From positions 204,101-268,100 of the forward strand of contig NZ_FQUQ01000003.1 in assembly GCF_900129215.1 (NCBI RefSeq): 64,000 nucleotides of DNA, given 5' to 3'. The first letter of the stretch is position 1; each line of letters opens with the position of its first letter. Source of the stretch: Pedobacter caeni. GTDB taxonomy: Bacteria; Bacteroidota; Bacteroidia; Sphingobacteriales; Sphingobacteriaceae. The translations under genes were made by a program, and so were the position numbers. Below are positions 1 to 8,900 of the stretch, piece by piece. The notes beneath the pieces were generated by a model, which searched no databases, was not told where the DNA came from, and saw nothing but the letters and a program-made list of their open reading frames with translations.

Positions 1-351
1 AATGCCAGCCGGAGAGATGCAGGAACCTGCTTTATTGAATTGCATCACGATGGATTCCTCGATGAGCCGATAGAAGCCTATATCTGCTTCAGAGCAGCCG
101 ATGGCAAGGAAATTTCCGACAGTGCGTATTTAGGAAACCTGAACGGAGAAGCAGAAACTGAGGAACAGATCAGCGAGAAAAAGAAATATGCTGAAGTAAA
201 ACAGCGGTTTGATGTAGTAGAAGCTGATTATTTACATCAAATGAAGAACAACAGGGGGAATCCAGTGGATAGCAAGGCTTTCCGAAGCCTCGAAAAGGAG
301 TATCAGGTGCTTAAAAATAAGCTGGAACACCTACCGGGGAAGCCGGGTTGA
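1..351 (+). CDS. C-terminal part of a DUF6266-like protein (5' end outside window)
   Basis: The reading frame is open from base 1, so this is the end of a longer gene; a TTG at base 40 is probably only an internal leucine. The first 50 or so visible residues (a pattern like FIELHHDGF, then AYICFRAADGKEISDSAYLGNL) resemble the C-terminal end of DUF6266 proteins, small Bacteroidota proteins of unknown function that often end in a strand with S-x-S-x-Y-x-G. The remaining 60 residues are highly charged and predicted helical (EEQISEKKKYAEVKQRF), probably a coiled-coil extension that I do not associate with the family. No function can be given. The family assignment rests on memory of the pattern only. 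Confidence 0.5.
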   Translation, partial: NASRRDAGTCFIELHHDGFLDEPIEAYICFRAADGKEISDSAYLGNLNGEAETEEQISEKKKYAEVKQRFDVVEADYLHQMKNNRGNPVDSKAFRSLEKEYQVLKNKLEHLPGKPG

Positions 352-387
352 CCTGCAAAAAAAGGCTACAATAGGATGATGATTTAA

Positions 388-420
388 TTGACCTGCAAAA
401 GGATTATATTATTATTTTTG
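388..420 (+). promoter_or_regulatory. Bacteroidota-type promoter for the barrel gene at 462
   Basis: TATTTTTG at 413-420 fits the Bacteroidota -7 consensus TAnnTTTG exactly. A TTG at 388-390 lies 22 bases upstream, in the range for the -33 element. It would give a leader of roughly 35 bases before the ATG at 462. Confidence 0.5.
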
Positions 421-461
421 GCTGTCGTTTATCAAAACGGCTTGAACCATAAAAAGAATAT

Positions 462-1472
462 ATGCGGATTCGGTTACTATTAACTTTTGCTGTATTATGT
501 ACAGCCTTTAATCACCTTTATGCCCAGGAACTGGAAGGAAACCTGAATTTTCACGGTTTCGCAGACAATAGGGAGTATGCAAGGTCAGATCGGTTTTCTG
601 AAACCATTTTCGGACTGAGGGTAACGCCATCAGTGGGTCTGTTGATGGATAGTACCCATAGAATCAGACTTGGTGTGAATGTCATGCATGAATTTGGATC
701 TCCAAAATTCAGCAATAAAGCGGATATCCTTGCTTACTATCAGTACATGAAGAAGAATTGGAATTTCTATCTGGGAGCTTTTCCAAGAGAAGGACTGATT
801 TCTGATTTTCCAAGAGCAATCATGAATGATACGCTCAATTATTACCGTCCGAATGTGGAAGGGATGTTGGTAAAGTATGAAAATGAAAACTGGAGACAGG
901 TGATCTTTATCGACTGGACCAGCAGACAAACAGCAACAGCCAGAGAAAACTTTATTTTCGGGTTCTCAGGACGTTATAAAAAAGATGCATTTTTTGTTTC
1001 CCACTATGCCATGATGCTGCATAATGCAGGTCCCGGTATTCCTATCCCTGATGATCATATTCAGGATAATGGTGCAGCTATGGTTAAAGCGGGAGTAGAC
1101 CTTTCGGGTAAAACCTTTCTTGATTCTTTAACAGTGAGTGCAGGAGGAATGATCTCCTTTGAGCGTACACGTAGTATTGGAGGCTGGCAAACGCCAAAGG
1201 GTTTTGTGGTAGACCTGAGTTTGGAGTACCATAAGTTTGGGATCACCAATTTCTTTTATAAAGGAGAAGGTCATCATTTGATTATGGGAGATAAGTTTTA
1301 TACTTCTAAAACTTATAACAGGACAGACCTGACCTGGAGACCTATTATTTATAAGAACCTGGAAGCAAAACTGGCTTTATCTTTCCACTTTGTGGATGGG
1401 GTGATCGATAGTCAGCAGGCTTTTGGATTGAGGTATAATATTTTTGGAAGCAGGTCGCTGAAGAGAAAATAA
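462..1472 (+). CDS. secreted outer-membrane beta-barrel protein, function unknown
   Basis: A 336-residue protein with a clear Sec signal peptide: a basic start, a hydrophobic core, and likely cleavage after LYAQ near residue 22. The mature part is rich in alternating aromatic and polar segments ending in short turns, for example YYQYMKKNWNFYLGAF and GFVVDLSLEYHKFGITNFF. This is typical of an outer-membrane barrel, and the protein ends with a strand-like segment, although a basic tail (RSLKRK) follows it instead of a terminal aromatic. I recognise no family by name. It stands alone between a promoter and a strong terminator, so it appears monocistronic. It could be a porin or an outer-membrane enzyme. 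Confidence 0.7.
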   Translation: MRIRLLLTFAVLCTAFNHLYAQELEGNLNFHGFADNREYARSDRFSETIFGLRVTPSVGLLMDSTHRIRLGVNVMHEFGSPKFSNKADILAYYQYMKKNWNFYLGAFPREGLISDFPRAIMNDTLNYYRPNVEGMLVKYENENWRQVIFIDWTSRQTATARENFIFGFSGRYKKDAFFVSHYAMMLHNAGPGIPIPDDHIQDNGAAMVKAGVDLSGKTFLDSLTVSAGGMISFERTRSIGGWQTPKGFVVDLSLEYHKFGITNFFYKGEGHHLIMGDKFYTSKTYNRTDLTWRPIIYKNLEAKLALSFHFVDGVIDSQQAFGLRYNIFGSRSLKRK

Positions 1473-1482
1473 GAATAAATAG

Positions 1483-1509
1483 AAAGCGCTAAATTTTAGC
1501 GCTTTTTTT
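1483..1509 (+). terminator. intrinsic terminator after the barrel gene
   Basis: AAAGCGCT at 1483-1490 pairs with AGCGCTTT at 1498-1505 across a 7-base loop, and a run of T continues to 1509. Confidence 0.85.
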
Positions 1510-1576
1510 GTATAAAGGATTATAGAGTAATATGGTTTCCTGCACTATGCTTGCTGCTTTACAATCTTCGTGGTAG

Positions 1577-2059
1577 CTATTTTTCACCGGTTCTTTCAAG
1601 AACCAGATCAACTAAAGCCGATGATACCCTAAAATTGGTTGCCTGAATTTTTTCTATGTAAGGTTTCACAGCGGCAATAATTCCAAACTCTTTAGCCTTT
1701 ACCAGCAGTCCAAATGTACCCATGAAATTCAATGCCATTTTTGACGCTAGTTTGCGTCCTTTTAAATCGTCTATAATTAAAATTGCATTTGAAGTTTCCA
1801 GTGCAAGCGCAATTGCACTCGCTTCACCCGGGTCAACGGTCTCCTTAAACACGTCTTTCAGAGTGGTATCCTGAACAGATCTGATTTCAATCCATTTTGG
1901 CAATTCCGAACCAAACTCTTGCTGGATTTCAGGTGTAGTAACGATATTCGTAAAAGCCTGATGTAATATTTCAAAGGCATCAATCTTATCTAAGGTAATA
2001 AAACAACTGGTATCAGTGATGATAATGCTATATCCCCGAGATCCTGTCAAGCTCATCAT
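1577..2059 (-). CDS. DUF3368 PIN-like toxin of a type II toxin-antitoxin pair
   Basis: A 160-residue protein matching DUF3368, a PIN-domain relative usually paired with UPF0175 antitoxins. PIN-type acidic residues are visible in order: the D of ITDTSCF near residue 16, an E in TPEIQQEF near 45, GEASAIALA in the middle, and the DD of LIIDDLKGRKLA. PIN toxins are usually Mg-dependent ribonucleases, but the target here is unknown. The first ATG (2057-2059) lies inside the upstream antitoxin gene, giving a 32-base overlap and suggesting translational coupling. Residues 1-10 may not belong to the domain, so a start a few codons later is possible. Toxicity has not been shown for most DUF3368 proteins. 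Confidence 0.75.
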   Translation of the reverse strand: MMSLTGSRGYSIIITDTSCFITLDKIDAFEILHQAFTNIVTTPEIQQEFGSELPKWIEIRSVQDTTLKDVFKETVDPGEASAIALALETSNAILIIDDLKGRKLASKMALNFMGTFGLLVKAKEFGIIAAVKPYIEKIQATNFRVSSALVDLVLERTGEK

Positions 2060-2264
2060 TCAAATCATTAGAGGAGTAATTGATATAAGAAACGCCATAA
2101 TCACCTAGTAACTCGGCAAAAGTACGTTTGGTTAATCTCGCCATGTCGGCAGCTTGACCAAGAGAAAGTTTTCCAGACTCATATAATTTAGCTGCGATAA
2201 ATCTTATAGTATCGTTTTCATACTCTCCTAAGCTGTCAGGAACTTCTAATGTTATGGTTGTCAT
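2028..2264 (-). CDS. UPF0175 family antitoxin
   Basis: A 78-residue protein with the UPF0175 layout: an N-terminal strand (TITLEVPDSL), then a helical part with LYESGKLSLGQAADMARLTKRTFAELLGDYGV. This resembles a helix-turn-helix and is shared with archaeal and bacterial antitoxins of this family. It precedes and overlaps the DUF3368 gene, the usual antitoxin-first order. By analogy it should neutralise the partner and may bind its own promoter. The region upstream (2265-2330) is AT-rich; I see no certain operator there. Confidence 0.75.
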   Translation of the reverse strand: MTTITLEVPDSLGEYENDTIRFIAAKLYESGKLSLGQAADMARLTKRTFAELLGDYGVSYINYSSNDLNDELDRISGI

Positions 2265-2347
2265 GACTTGAATATATTTTTATTTTCAAGTAAAGTTAAC
2301 AATTTTTGAGGATTAAATTTAAAGAGAAAGGACTAAACTGGTCTCAT

Positions 2348-2378
2348 AAAAATGACTCCCTGCTTCATCAGCAGGGAG
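2348..2378 (-). terminator. terminator after purD
   Basis: On the minus strand, CTCCCTGC (2371-2378) and GCAGGGAG (2356-2363) form an 8-bp stem with a 7-base loop. They are followed by a T-rich stretch, seen as AAAAAT at 2348-2353 on the plus strand. Confidence 0.8.
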
Positions 2379-2406
2379 CCTTATTTCTATCCTGATTCAG
2401 GAACAG

Positions 2407-3678
2407 TTACATCAGATCAAACCCGATATCTTCTCTGAAATACTTGCCGTCAAAATAAATACGTGCAGCATCGCCTGTTGCAGATTGTAAGGCATCAAAC
2501 TGGTTGTCCTGAAGACTGGTTACGGCCAATACCCTTCCGCCATTGGTTTTCACGACACCACCTTCTAAAGCCGTTCCTGCCTGGAATACCAGGGAGTTGC
2601 GCACATTGTCAATCCCTGTAATCGATTTCCCTTTTTCATAATCTCCAGGGTAGCCACCCGCCACAATCATTACCGTTGCAGCGTTCTTAGGACTGATTTT
2701 TAACTTATAATCTTTTAATTTCTTTTGTGAACTTGCTACAAAAAGCTCAACCAGGTCATTCTCAATGCGTGGGATCACACTTTCCGTTTCCGGATCACCC
2801 ATACGACAGTTGTACTCAATGATCAGTGGTTTATCGCCAACTTTGAACAAGCCGAAGAAAATAAACCCTGTATAATCAATTTTATCTTTCTTTAGACCCT
2901 CAATCGTAGGGATAATGATTTCCTGTTCAACCTTGCTCATGAAAGCCTGGTCTGCAAAAGGAACCGGGGATACAGAGCCCATACCACCTGTATTCAGGCC
3001 GGTATCAGCTTGTCCGATTTTTTTGTAATCTTTTGCTTCGGGAAGGATCACATAGTTTTCCCCATCGGTCAGTACAAAAACCGAAAGTTCTATTCCATTT
3101 AAAAACTCTTCTACCACAACGGTGCTTCCGGCATTGCCGAATTTACCACCCAGCATCAGCTTTAGCTCTGCTTGTGCTTCAGCAATATTATCCAGGATCA
3201 ATACCCCTTTACCTGCTGCAAGGCCATCTGCTTTTAAAACAATCGGCAGGGCATGTGTTTCCAGGTATTTTAATCCTGCTTCCAGCGTTTCATTGGTGAA
3301 TGACTTAGATCCGGGAGTAGGAATGCCATGGCGAGCCATGAATTGCTTAGAGAAATCTTTACTTCCTTCCAGTATTGCACCTTCTTTTTTAGGACCGATA
3401 ACCGGGATATGTGATAACTCATCATCATTGGCAAAAAAATCATGAATGCCATTTACCAATGGTTCTTCAGGTCCCACCACCAACATATCGATGGCTTCTT
3501 TTAATGCAAAAGCTTTTACGGCTTCAAAATCATTTGGATTCAGGTTGATGTTTTTACCATAAGCACCTGTTCCGCCATTACCCGGAGCAATAAATAATTG
3601 GGAACATTCAGAAGATTGGCTCATTTTCCAGGCTAAAGCACTCTCTCTGCCGCCAGAACCTAATAGTAAGATATTCAT
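2407..3678 (-). CDS. purD: phosphoribosylamine--glycine ligase (GAR synthetase)
   Basis: Second committed step of purine synthesis: ATP + 5-phosphoribosylamine + glycine give GAR. The 423-residue length is normal. The N-terminal domain begins with MNILLLGSGGRE. The ATP-grasp core shows LPIVLKADGLAAGKGV near residue 145, the EAKDYKKIGQ and NTGGMGSVSP motifs in the middle, and the metal-binding NCRMGDPE near 290. A C-terminal domain starts near KNAATVMIVAGGYPG. It is a single gene with its own promoter-like element and terminator, divergent from the sigma factor gene. No other purine genes are nearby. Confidence 0.97.
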   Translation of the reverse strand: MNILLLGSGGRESALAWKMSQSSECSQLFIAPGNGGTGAYGKNINLNPNDFEAVKAFALKEAIDMLVVGPEEPLVNGIHDFFANDDELSHIPVIGPKKEGAILEGSKDFSKQFMARHGIPTPGSKSFTNETLEAGLKYLETHALPIVLKADGLAAGKGVLILDNIAEAQAELKLMLGGKFGNAGSTVVVEEFLNGIELSVFVLTDGENYVILPEAKDYKKIGQADTGLNTGGMGSVSPVPFADQAFMSKVEQEIIIPTIEGLKKDKIDYTGFIFFGLFKVGDKPLIIEYNCRMGDPETESVIPRIENDLVELFVASSQKKLKDYKLKISPKNAATVMIVAGGYPGDYEKGKSITGIDNVRNSLVFQAGTALEGGVVKTNGGRVLAVTSLQDNQFDALQSATGDAARIYFDGKYFREDIGFDLM

Positions 3679-3737
3679 CTATGTATGGTTTGTTGTTTGA
3701 ATTGTTTTGATGGAGAACCACATACGGTTCATATTGG

Positions 3738-3745
3738 CAAATATA
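3738..3745 (-). promoter_or_regulatory. candidate -7 element for purD
   Basis: The minus strand reads TATATTTG here, an exact TAnnTTTG match about 60 bases upstream of the purD start codon. I found no clear -33 TTG. The leader carries no riboswitch fold that I can recognise. Confidence 0.45.
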
Positions 3746-3967
3746 CCGCTTTAGCTAAATTATCACAGTTAAGTTTAAATATTAAGCAAAATTCTCATGA
3801 TTATTCCCCTGTTTGAATCTGAAAATCTACGGGGTATAGTTAATATTGCTCATCCCGATGGTCAGGCATCAGGGTTTAAGATTATCTTGTTACAAGGCTT
3901 TTATTTCCGTTGTAATTTGTTAACATTGTTTTTAAGTTCAGCTAAATTTCAAGAATCGACCAGTATC

Positions 3968-4552
3968 ATGACTGCCTACAACCAACTTCCCGATGCAGAA
4001 TTGACCACCTTATTGCAGGGTGGAGATCAGGCTGCGTTCACGGAAATTTATAGCAGACATTGGAAACTCATCTACGCGCATGTCTATAAAATGCTGAGGG
4101 AAGAGGATGATGCCAAGGATATTGTTCAGGAGGTTTTTGGTAACCTCTGGAGCCGGGCAGCATCGATAAAAAACAATACCAACATTTCCGGTCTGTTGTA
4201 TACTGCGGCAAGGAATAAGGTGTTTGACCTGATCGAAAAAAATAAAGTACGGACGGATTACGTTGGAGAGATTGCCAGCTTTCTGTCTGATCAGCGCAAT
4301 TATCAGGTGGATACCATTGATGAAAAGCGGATCATGGAAATTCTGGAAAGGGAAATTCAAAAATTGCCTCCTAAAATGAGGGAAATCTTTGAGCTGAGCA
4401 GGAAAGAACAGCTCTCACATAAAGAGATTGCTGCTAAATTGAACATCTCCGAACAAACGGTTAAAAAACAGGTTCAAAATACTTTAAAGGTCATAAAACC
4501 AAAACTCAACGACTTAGGAATCAGTGTTGCATTTCTATTGTTGTTGCGGTAA
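3968..4552 (+). CDS. ECF RNA polymerase sigma-70 factor (FecI-like)
   Basis: A 194-residue sigma factor with region 2 near residues 25-90 (EIYSRHW, DAKDIVQEVFGNLW) and region 4 near 130-175 (LPPKMREIFELSRKEQLSHKEIA, then a helix-turn-helix NISEQTVKKQ). I start it at the ATG at 3968 because MTAYNQLPDAELTTLL is the usual beginning in Bacteroidota; the frame is open back to 3797, but that 57-residue extension is not sigma-like. The FecR gene follows 74 bases downstream, then a SusC with an STN domain. This is the classic trans-envelope signalling set, so its target is probably the operon that starts at 5994. The C-terminus ends in a hydrophobic stretch (AFLLLLR), common in this subgroup. Confidence 0.93.
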   Translation: MTAYNQLPDAELTTLLQGGDQAAFTEIYSRHWKLIYAHVYKMLREEDDAKDIVQEVFGNLWSRAASIKNNTNISGLLYTAARNKVFDLIEKNKVRTDYVGEIASFLSDQRNYQVDTIDEKRIMEILEREIQKLPPKMREIFELSRKEQLSHKEIAAKLNISEQTVKKQVQNTLKVIKPKLNDLGISVAFLLLLR

Positions 4553-4626
4553 TCTGAATTATTTTAAAATTCTTCTACCCCCAGTTTCCTTTTCGCCCGT
4601 TTACCTGTAAATGAATTCCAAAAAGC

Positions 4627-5754
4627 ATGGATAAGCAACAGGCAAGAGAATTGGTTAAAAGATACAATCAGGGATTGGCCACGGCTGAAGAAAAAGCCGG
4701 GCTGGAACACTGGTATATGCAAAAATCTGACAGCCTTTCTCTGGAAGAGGATGAAATAGATTTTAGCCTGATTGAAGAGGAGATGAAGAGGAGGGTGTTT
4801 AGTCAGGCAGGTCTGCCGGAACCGGAAGAAAGCCCTGCCAGAGGCTTTAAACTATGGCCTCGTATTGCTGCTGCTGCAGCGGTGATTTTGATTGCCGGAG
4901 CGGCCTTGTTCTATTATACTCAGGAGCCAGGTACAGTGGATACTCATCTGAATGTGGCTCAGCAGGATGACATCGCACCGGGTTCCAATAAAGCAGTACT
5001 GACCCTCGGTAACGGAAAAACAATTGTTTTAACAGATGCAAGCAATGGTGAGCTGGCCAATGAACAAAATGCGGTCATCAAAAAAACTGCCGATGGGGAA
5101 CTGCTTTATCAGGGCACATCAGCTGATGCGGCTTCTGCTTACAATACCATTGCCACACCAAGAGGAGGACAGTATACTTTAACCTTATCAGAAGGCACAA
5201 AGGTGATTTTAAATGCCGCATCTTCCCTGAAATATCCAACGCAGTTTAAAGGCAAGGACAGAACTGTAGAGCTTGTTGGAGAAGGATATTTTGAAGTTGC
5301 CCACAATAAAACCATGCCTTTTAAAGTCATCAGCAGAGGACAAACGGTAGAGGTGCTGGGCACACATTTCAACATCAATTCCTATACGGATGAGCCGAAT
5401 GTAAAAACAACATTGCTGGAAGGCAGTGTCAATGTGAATGGCAGAATCCTGAAGCCTAACCAGCAGTCTATTTTATTGGACAACCAGCAGATCCGCGTGC
5501 TTCCTGTGAATGTGGATGAAGTCGTAGCCTGGAAAGATGGCCTGTTTAGATTTGACCATACCGACATCAAAACCTTAATGCGGCAAATTGCACGCTGGTA
5601 TGATGTGGAAGTAGTCTATGAAGGCATGGTAAAGGAAGAGCAGTTTTATGGTAAAATTGAAAGGAGTTATACCCTGTCTGAAGTATTGAAAGTACTGGAA
5701 CTGGGCAATGTTCATTTCAGAATTGAAGGAAAGAAAATTATAGTCATGCAATAG
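4627..5754 (+). CDS. FecR family anti-sigma factor
   Basis: A 375-residue single-pass membrane protein. The cytoplasmic N-terminal part (1-77) should bind the sigma factor. A transmembrane helix lies at about 79-97 (IAAAAAVILIAGAALF). The periplasmic FecR domain covers roughly 150-250 (YNTIATPRGGQYTLTLSEGT, then GEGYFEVAHNKTMPF), and a C-terminal DUF4974-like domain covers roughly 305-373 (LMRQIARWYDVEVVYEG). In the known scheme the STN domain of the outer-membrane transporter contacts this periplasmic part and releases the sigma factor when ligand is bound. It sits between the sigma gene and susC, consistent with that role. Confidence 0.95.
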   Translation: MDKQQARELVKRYNQGLATAEEKAGLEHWYMQKSDSLSLEEDEIDFSLIEEEMKRRVFSQAGLPEPEESPARGFKLWPRIAAAAAVILIAGAALFYYTQEPGTVDTHLNVAQQDDIAPGSNKAVLTLGNGKTIVLTDASNGELANEQNAVIKKTADGELLYQGTSADAASAYNTIATPRGGQYTLTLSEGTKVILNAASSLKYPTQFKGKDRTVELVGEGYFEVAHNKTMPFKVISRGQTVEVLGTHFNINSYTDEPNVKTTLLEGSVNVNGRILKPNQQSILLDNQQIRVLPVNVDEVVAWKDGLFRFDHTDIKTLMRQIARWYDVEVVYEGMVKEEQFYGKIERSYTLSEVLKVLELGNVHFRIEGKKIIVMQ

Positions 5755-5818
5755 CATAAGGGCGCCATGAACCGGGTGCCTGGATATCAACTGAATAAGT
5801 AACCTAAACCAAACCAAC

Positions 5819-5848
5819 ATGAAAAAATCTTTACAGAAGAGCGATTAG
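5819..5848 (+). CDS. possible 9-codon leader peptide between fecR and susC
   Basis: An ATG at 5819 starts a 9-residue frame (MKKSLQKSD) that ends in TAG at 5846-5848. The same frame then stays open for another 37 codons, to a TAA at 5960-5962. It lies just before a structured RNA region. It could be a leader peptide, the remnant of a longer gene, or chance; nothing shows that it is translated. Confidence 0.2.
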   Translation: MKKSLQKSD

Positions 5849-5855
5849 CAGCTAA

Positions 5856-5929
5856 AGAGGTTTGCTGAGCAAAAAAATTCCGGAGAAGGCTTCGACACTT
5901 TTCTCCGGAATGCGCCTGGGTTAACCTCT
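5856..5929 (+). promoter_or_regulatory. nested stem-loop in the susC leader
   Basis: TTCCGGAGAA (5878-5887) pairs perfectly with TTCTCCGGAA (5901-5910) across a 13-base loop. Outside it, AGAGGTT (5856-5862) can pair with AACCTCT (5923-5929), enclosing the first hairpin. There is no T run, so this is not a standard terminator. It lies in the 239-base gap between fecR and susC and may set the ratio of regulator to transporter by processing, attenuation or RNA stability. Confidence 0.45.
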
Positions 5930-5993
5930 ATCCGAAAAAATCGGAACGATAAATAATTCTTGAAAATTAATCCAACCCAAACAATACAAACAT

Positions 5994-8900
5994 ATGAATT
6001 TATGCTCATATGCTAAAGTCCCCTTATGTCTAGGGCGACCGATGCTTAAAATCATTATCGTGATGAAATTGATTTTTTTCATAATCACCATCGCTTGTGT
6101 ACAGGTATCGGCTATTGGATACGCACAACATGTAAATATTCAACAAAAAGAAGCCATGCTGACCAATGTTTTCTCTACCATAGAGCGACAAACAGGATAT
6201 AGCTTCTTCTGGAAAAATGAAGACCTTACCAAAATTAAGATCGATGTTAAACTTCAGAATGCTTCTCTGGAAGAAGCCTTAAAAGAAGTGTTTAAAGGAC
6301 TTCCTTATACTTATGCAGTCGTAAAGAATTCTATCGTGATACAGCCCAAAGAAACTACTTTTATCGATAGAGTAGTGGCTGCCTTTACCGGGATAGACAT
6401 CAAAGGTGCCGTGCTGGACAGACAGGGGCAGCCCCTGCCAGGCGCCACAATTACCCTTAAAGGAACACAGCGCAGTACCTCAACAAATATTAAAGGGGAG
6501 TTCTCTTTAGCCAATGTTCCCAAAGATGCCGTTTTACAGGTTTCCTATATGGGCTATGTGACCAGAGATGTCATCGTGACCGGCGATTATGTGGGGGTCT
6601 TGATGGAATTAAGCACCTCCAAATTAGATGAAGTTCAGGTGATGGCCTATGGAACTACCAACCGCCGTCTGGCCACAGGAAATATTGGTACCGTTACCGC
6701 AAAAGAAATTGAAAAACAACCGGTAATGAACCCTTTGCTTGCACTGGCGGGCAGAGTCCCGGGGGTGGTGGTCACTTCGCCAAGTGGCTATGCCAGTGGA
6801 ATCGTTAAAGTGGAGATTCGGGGCCGTAGTTCAATCAATTCTGGTTTTACCTCTGAGCCCCTGTACATCATTGATGGGGTTCCTCTGACCTACCTTGAAA
6901 TCGGAGGCGTATCCAGTTATGAACTGGGGTCTTCTGGTATCCTGCAAAATGGCTCCTTCGGTACCAGTGGAGGTCAAAGCCCGCTGTTTAACCTGAATCC
7001 TGCTGATATTTCCAGTATTGAAGTGTTAAAAGATGCCGATGCTACTGCGATATATGGATCCCGGGGAGCCAATGGGGTAATTCTGATTACCACAAAAAAA
7101 GGGAAACCCGGTGCAACAGTGGTTACTGCAGATATTTCTCAGGGAATCAATAAGGTGACCCGTTATTGGGATTTATTAAGTACAAAGGATTACCTTCAAA
7201 TGAGGAGAGAGGCTTTTAAGAACGACGGAATCGTTCCTACAGCACTTAATGCTCCGGACCTGGTGCTTTGGGACAGCACAAGGTATACCAATTGGCAAAA
7301 AGAGTTGTGGGGAGGTACAGGACAGCTGACCAAATCTTCGATAGCGCTGTCTGGAGGGAACGACAATACCCAGTTCCGCATCGCTGGTAACTTTACCAGG
7401 CAAAAGGAAATCCTCACTGCGAGTGGCTCAAACAAATCAGGAAACGCAGCCTTTAACCTGATCAATAAATCTTTAAACAGTAAGTTTAAAATCAATTTTT
7501 CGGTCAACTATTCTTATACAGATGTGAATACAATTGCGGTACCTGGTTCAGTAACATTGGCGCCCAATGCCCCGGCAATCTATAACAATGAAGGGGAACT
7601 TAATTTTGAAGGCTGGAGTAACGGAACCACACAAAGCATTTATCCCTTTTCATCGCTAAAGCAACCCGCGAGTTCAAAAACTACCCTTGTAACGAGTAAC
7701 CTGAACATCTCTTATGAATTGTTTAAAGGCTTTGACATTAGCAGTAATTTTGGTTACAACAATAGCCACAATTCGATGGAAACCACCATACCCATCTCCT
7801 CACAAGACCCGAAAAGCAATCCTACAGGGGTTTTGGGAGTTGGGACCAATGACAATCAGAACTGGATCATTGAACCACAGTTAAATTACCAGACCACAAT
7901 TGGAAAAGGCCGTTTTACCGCATTACTCGGCGCGAGTCTGCAATCAACCAGCACTGCCGGACAAACCATTTCTGGCCTGGGCTATACCGATGACAGCTTC
8001 CTGGGAAGTATTCAGCTTGCCCCTACGCTGATGACAACTGACAAATTGGGTCAGTATAAATATGCAGCCATCTTTGGAAGACTTAATTATACCTGGGATG
8101 ACAAGTACATTGTGAACTTCAGTGGAAGGAGAGATGGCTCTTCCCGTTTTGGACCCGGAAATCAATACGGAAATTTTGGCGCCATTGGCCTGGCCTGGAT
8201 TGCATCTCAGGAAAACTGGATCAAAAGCGTGCTGCCCTCTTATGTCAGTTTTATAAAATTAAGAGGGAGTTATGGAATTACAGGAAGTGACAATGTAGGG
8301 GATTACCGATACCTCACGGAATGGACAAATATGGCACCCGGATATGTGCCGATTTATTCTTATGGTGGCATTACTCCACTGGTAAGCCAGCATGCGGTGA
8401 ACCCGAACTATCAATGGCAGGTAAATAAAAAGCTCGAGGGGGGAATCAATGTTAGTTTCCTGGATGACAGGATCAATCTGGAAGCTGCCTATTATCAGAA
8501 CCGTTGTGACAATCAGCTTACCCTGATTCCGACGCCAATGTTTACTGGCTTTGGAGATGTAACCGCCAACTGGGAGGCAAGTGTTCAGAATAGTGGATGG
8601 GAGTTTTCGGCGACAGCCAGGCTGATCAGCAATAAAAACTTCACATGGTCCCTGAACCTGAATGGAGGGAGCAACAAAAATGTGCTGTTAAGCTACCCGA
8701 ATATATTGCAGTCGCCCTATGCAAAGCAATATCTGGTAGGCCAGTCAATTAATATGAACTACCTTTTGCATTATATAGGTGTTGACCCGCTAACCGGACA
8801 GTACGTTTTCGAAGATTACAATCATGATGGACAGATTGGTAATGATGGCCTGCCGGGAACAGGGTACAGTGACCGGAACATTGCCCTCAGTTTAGATCCT

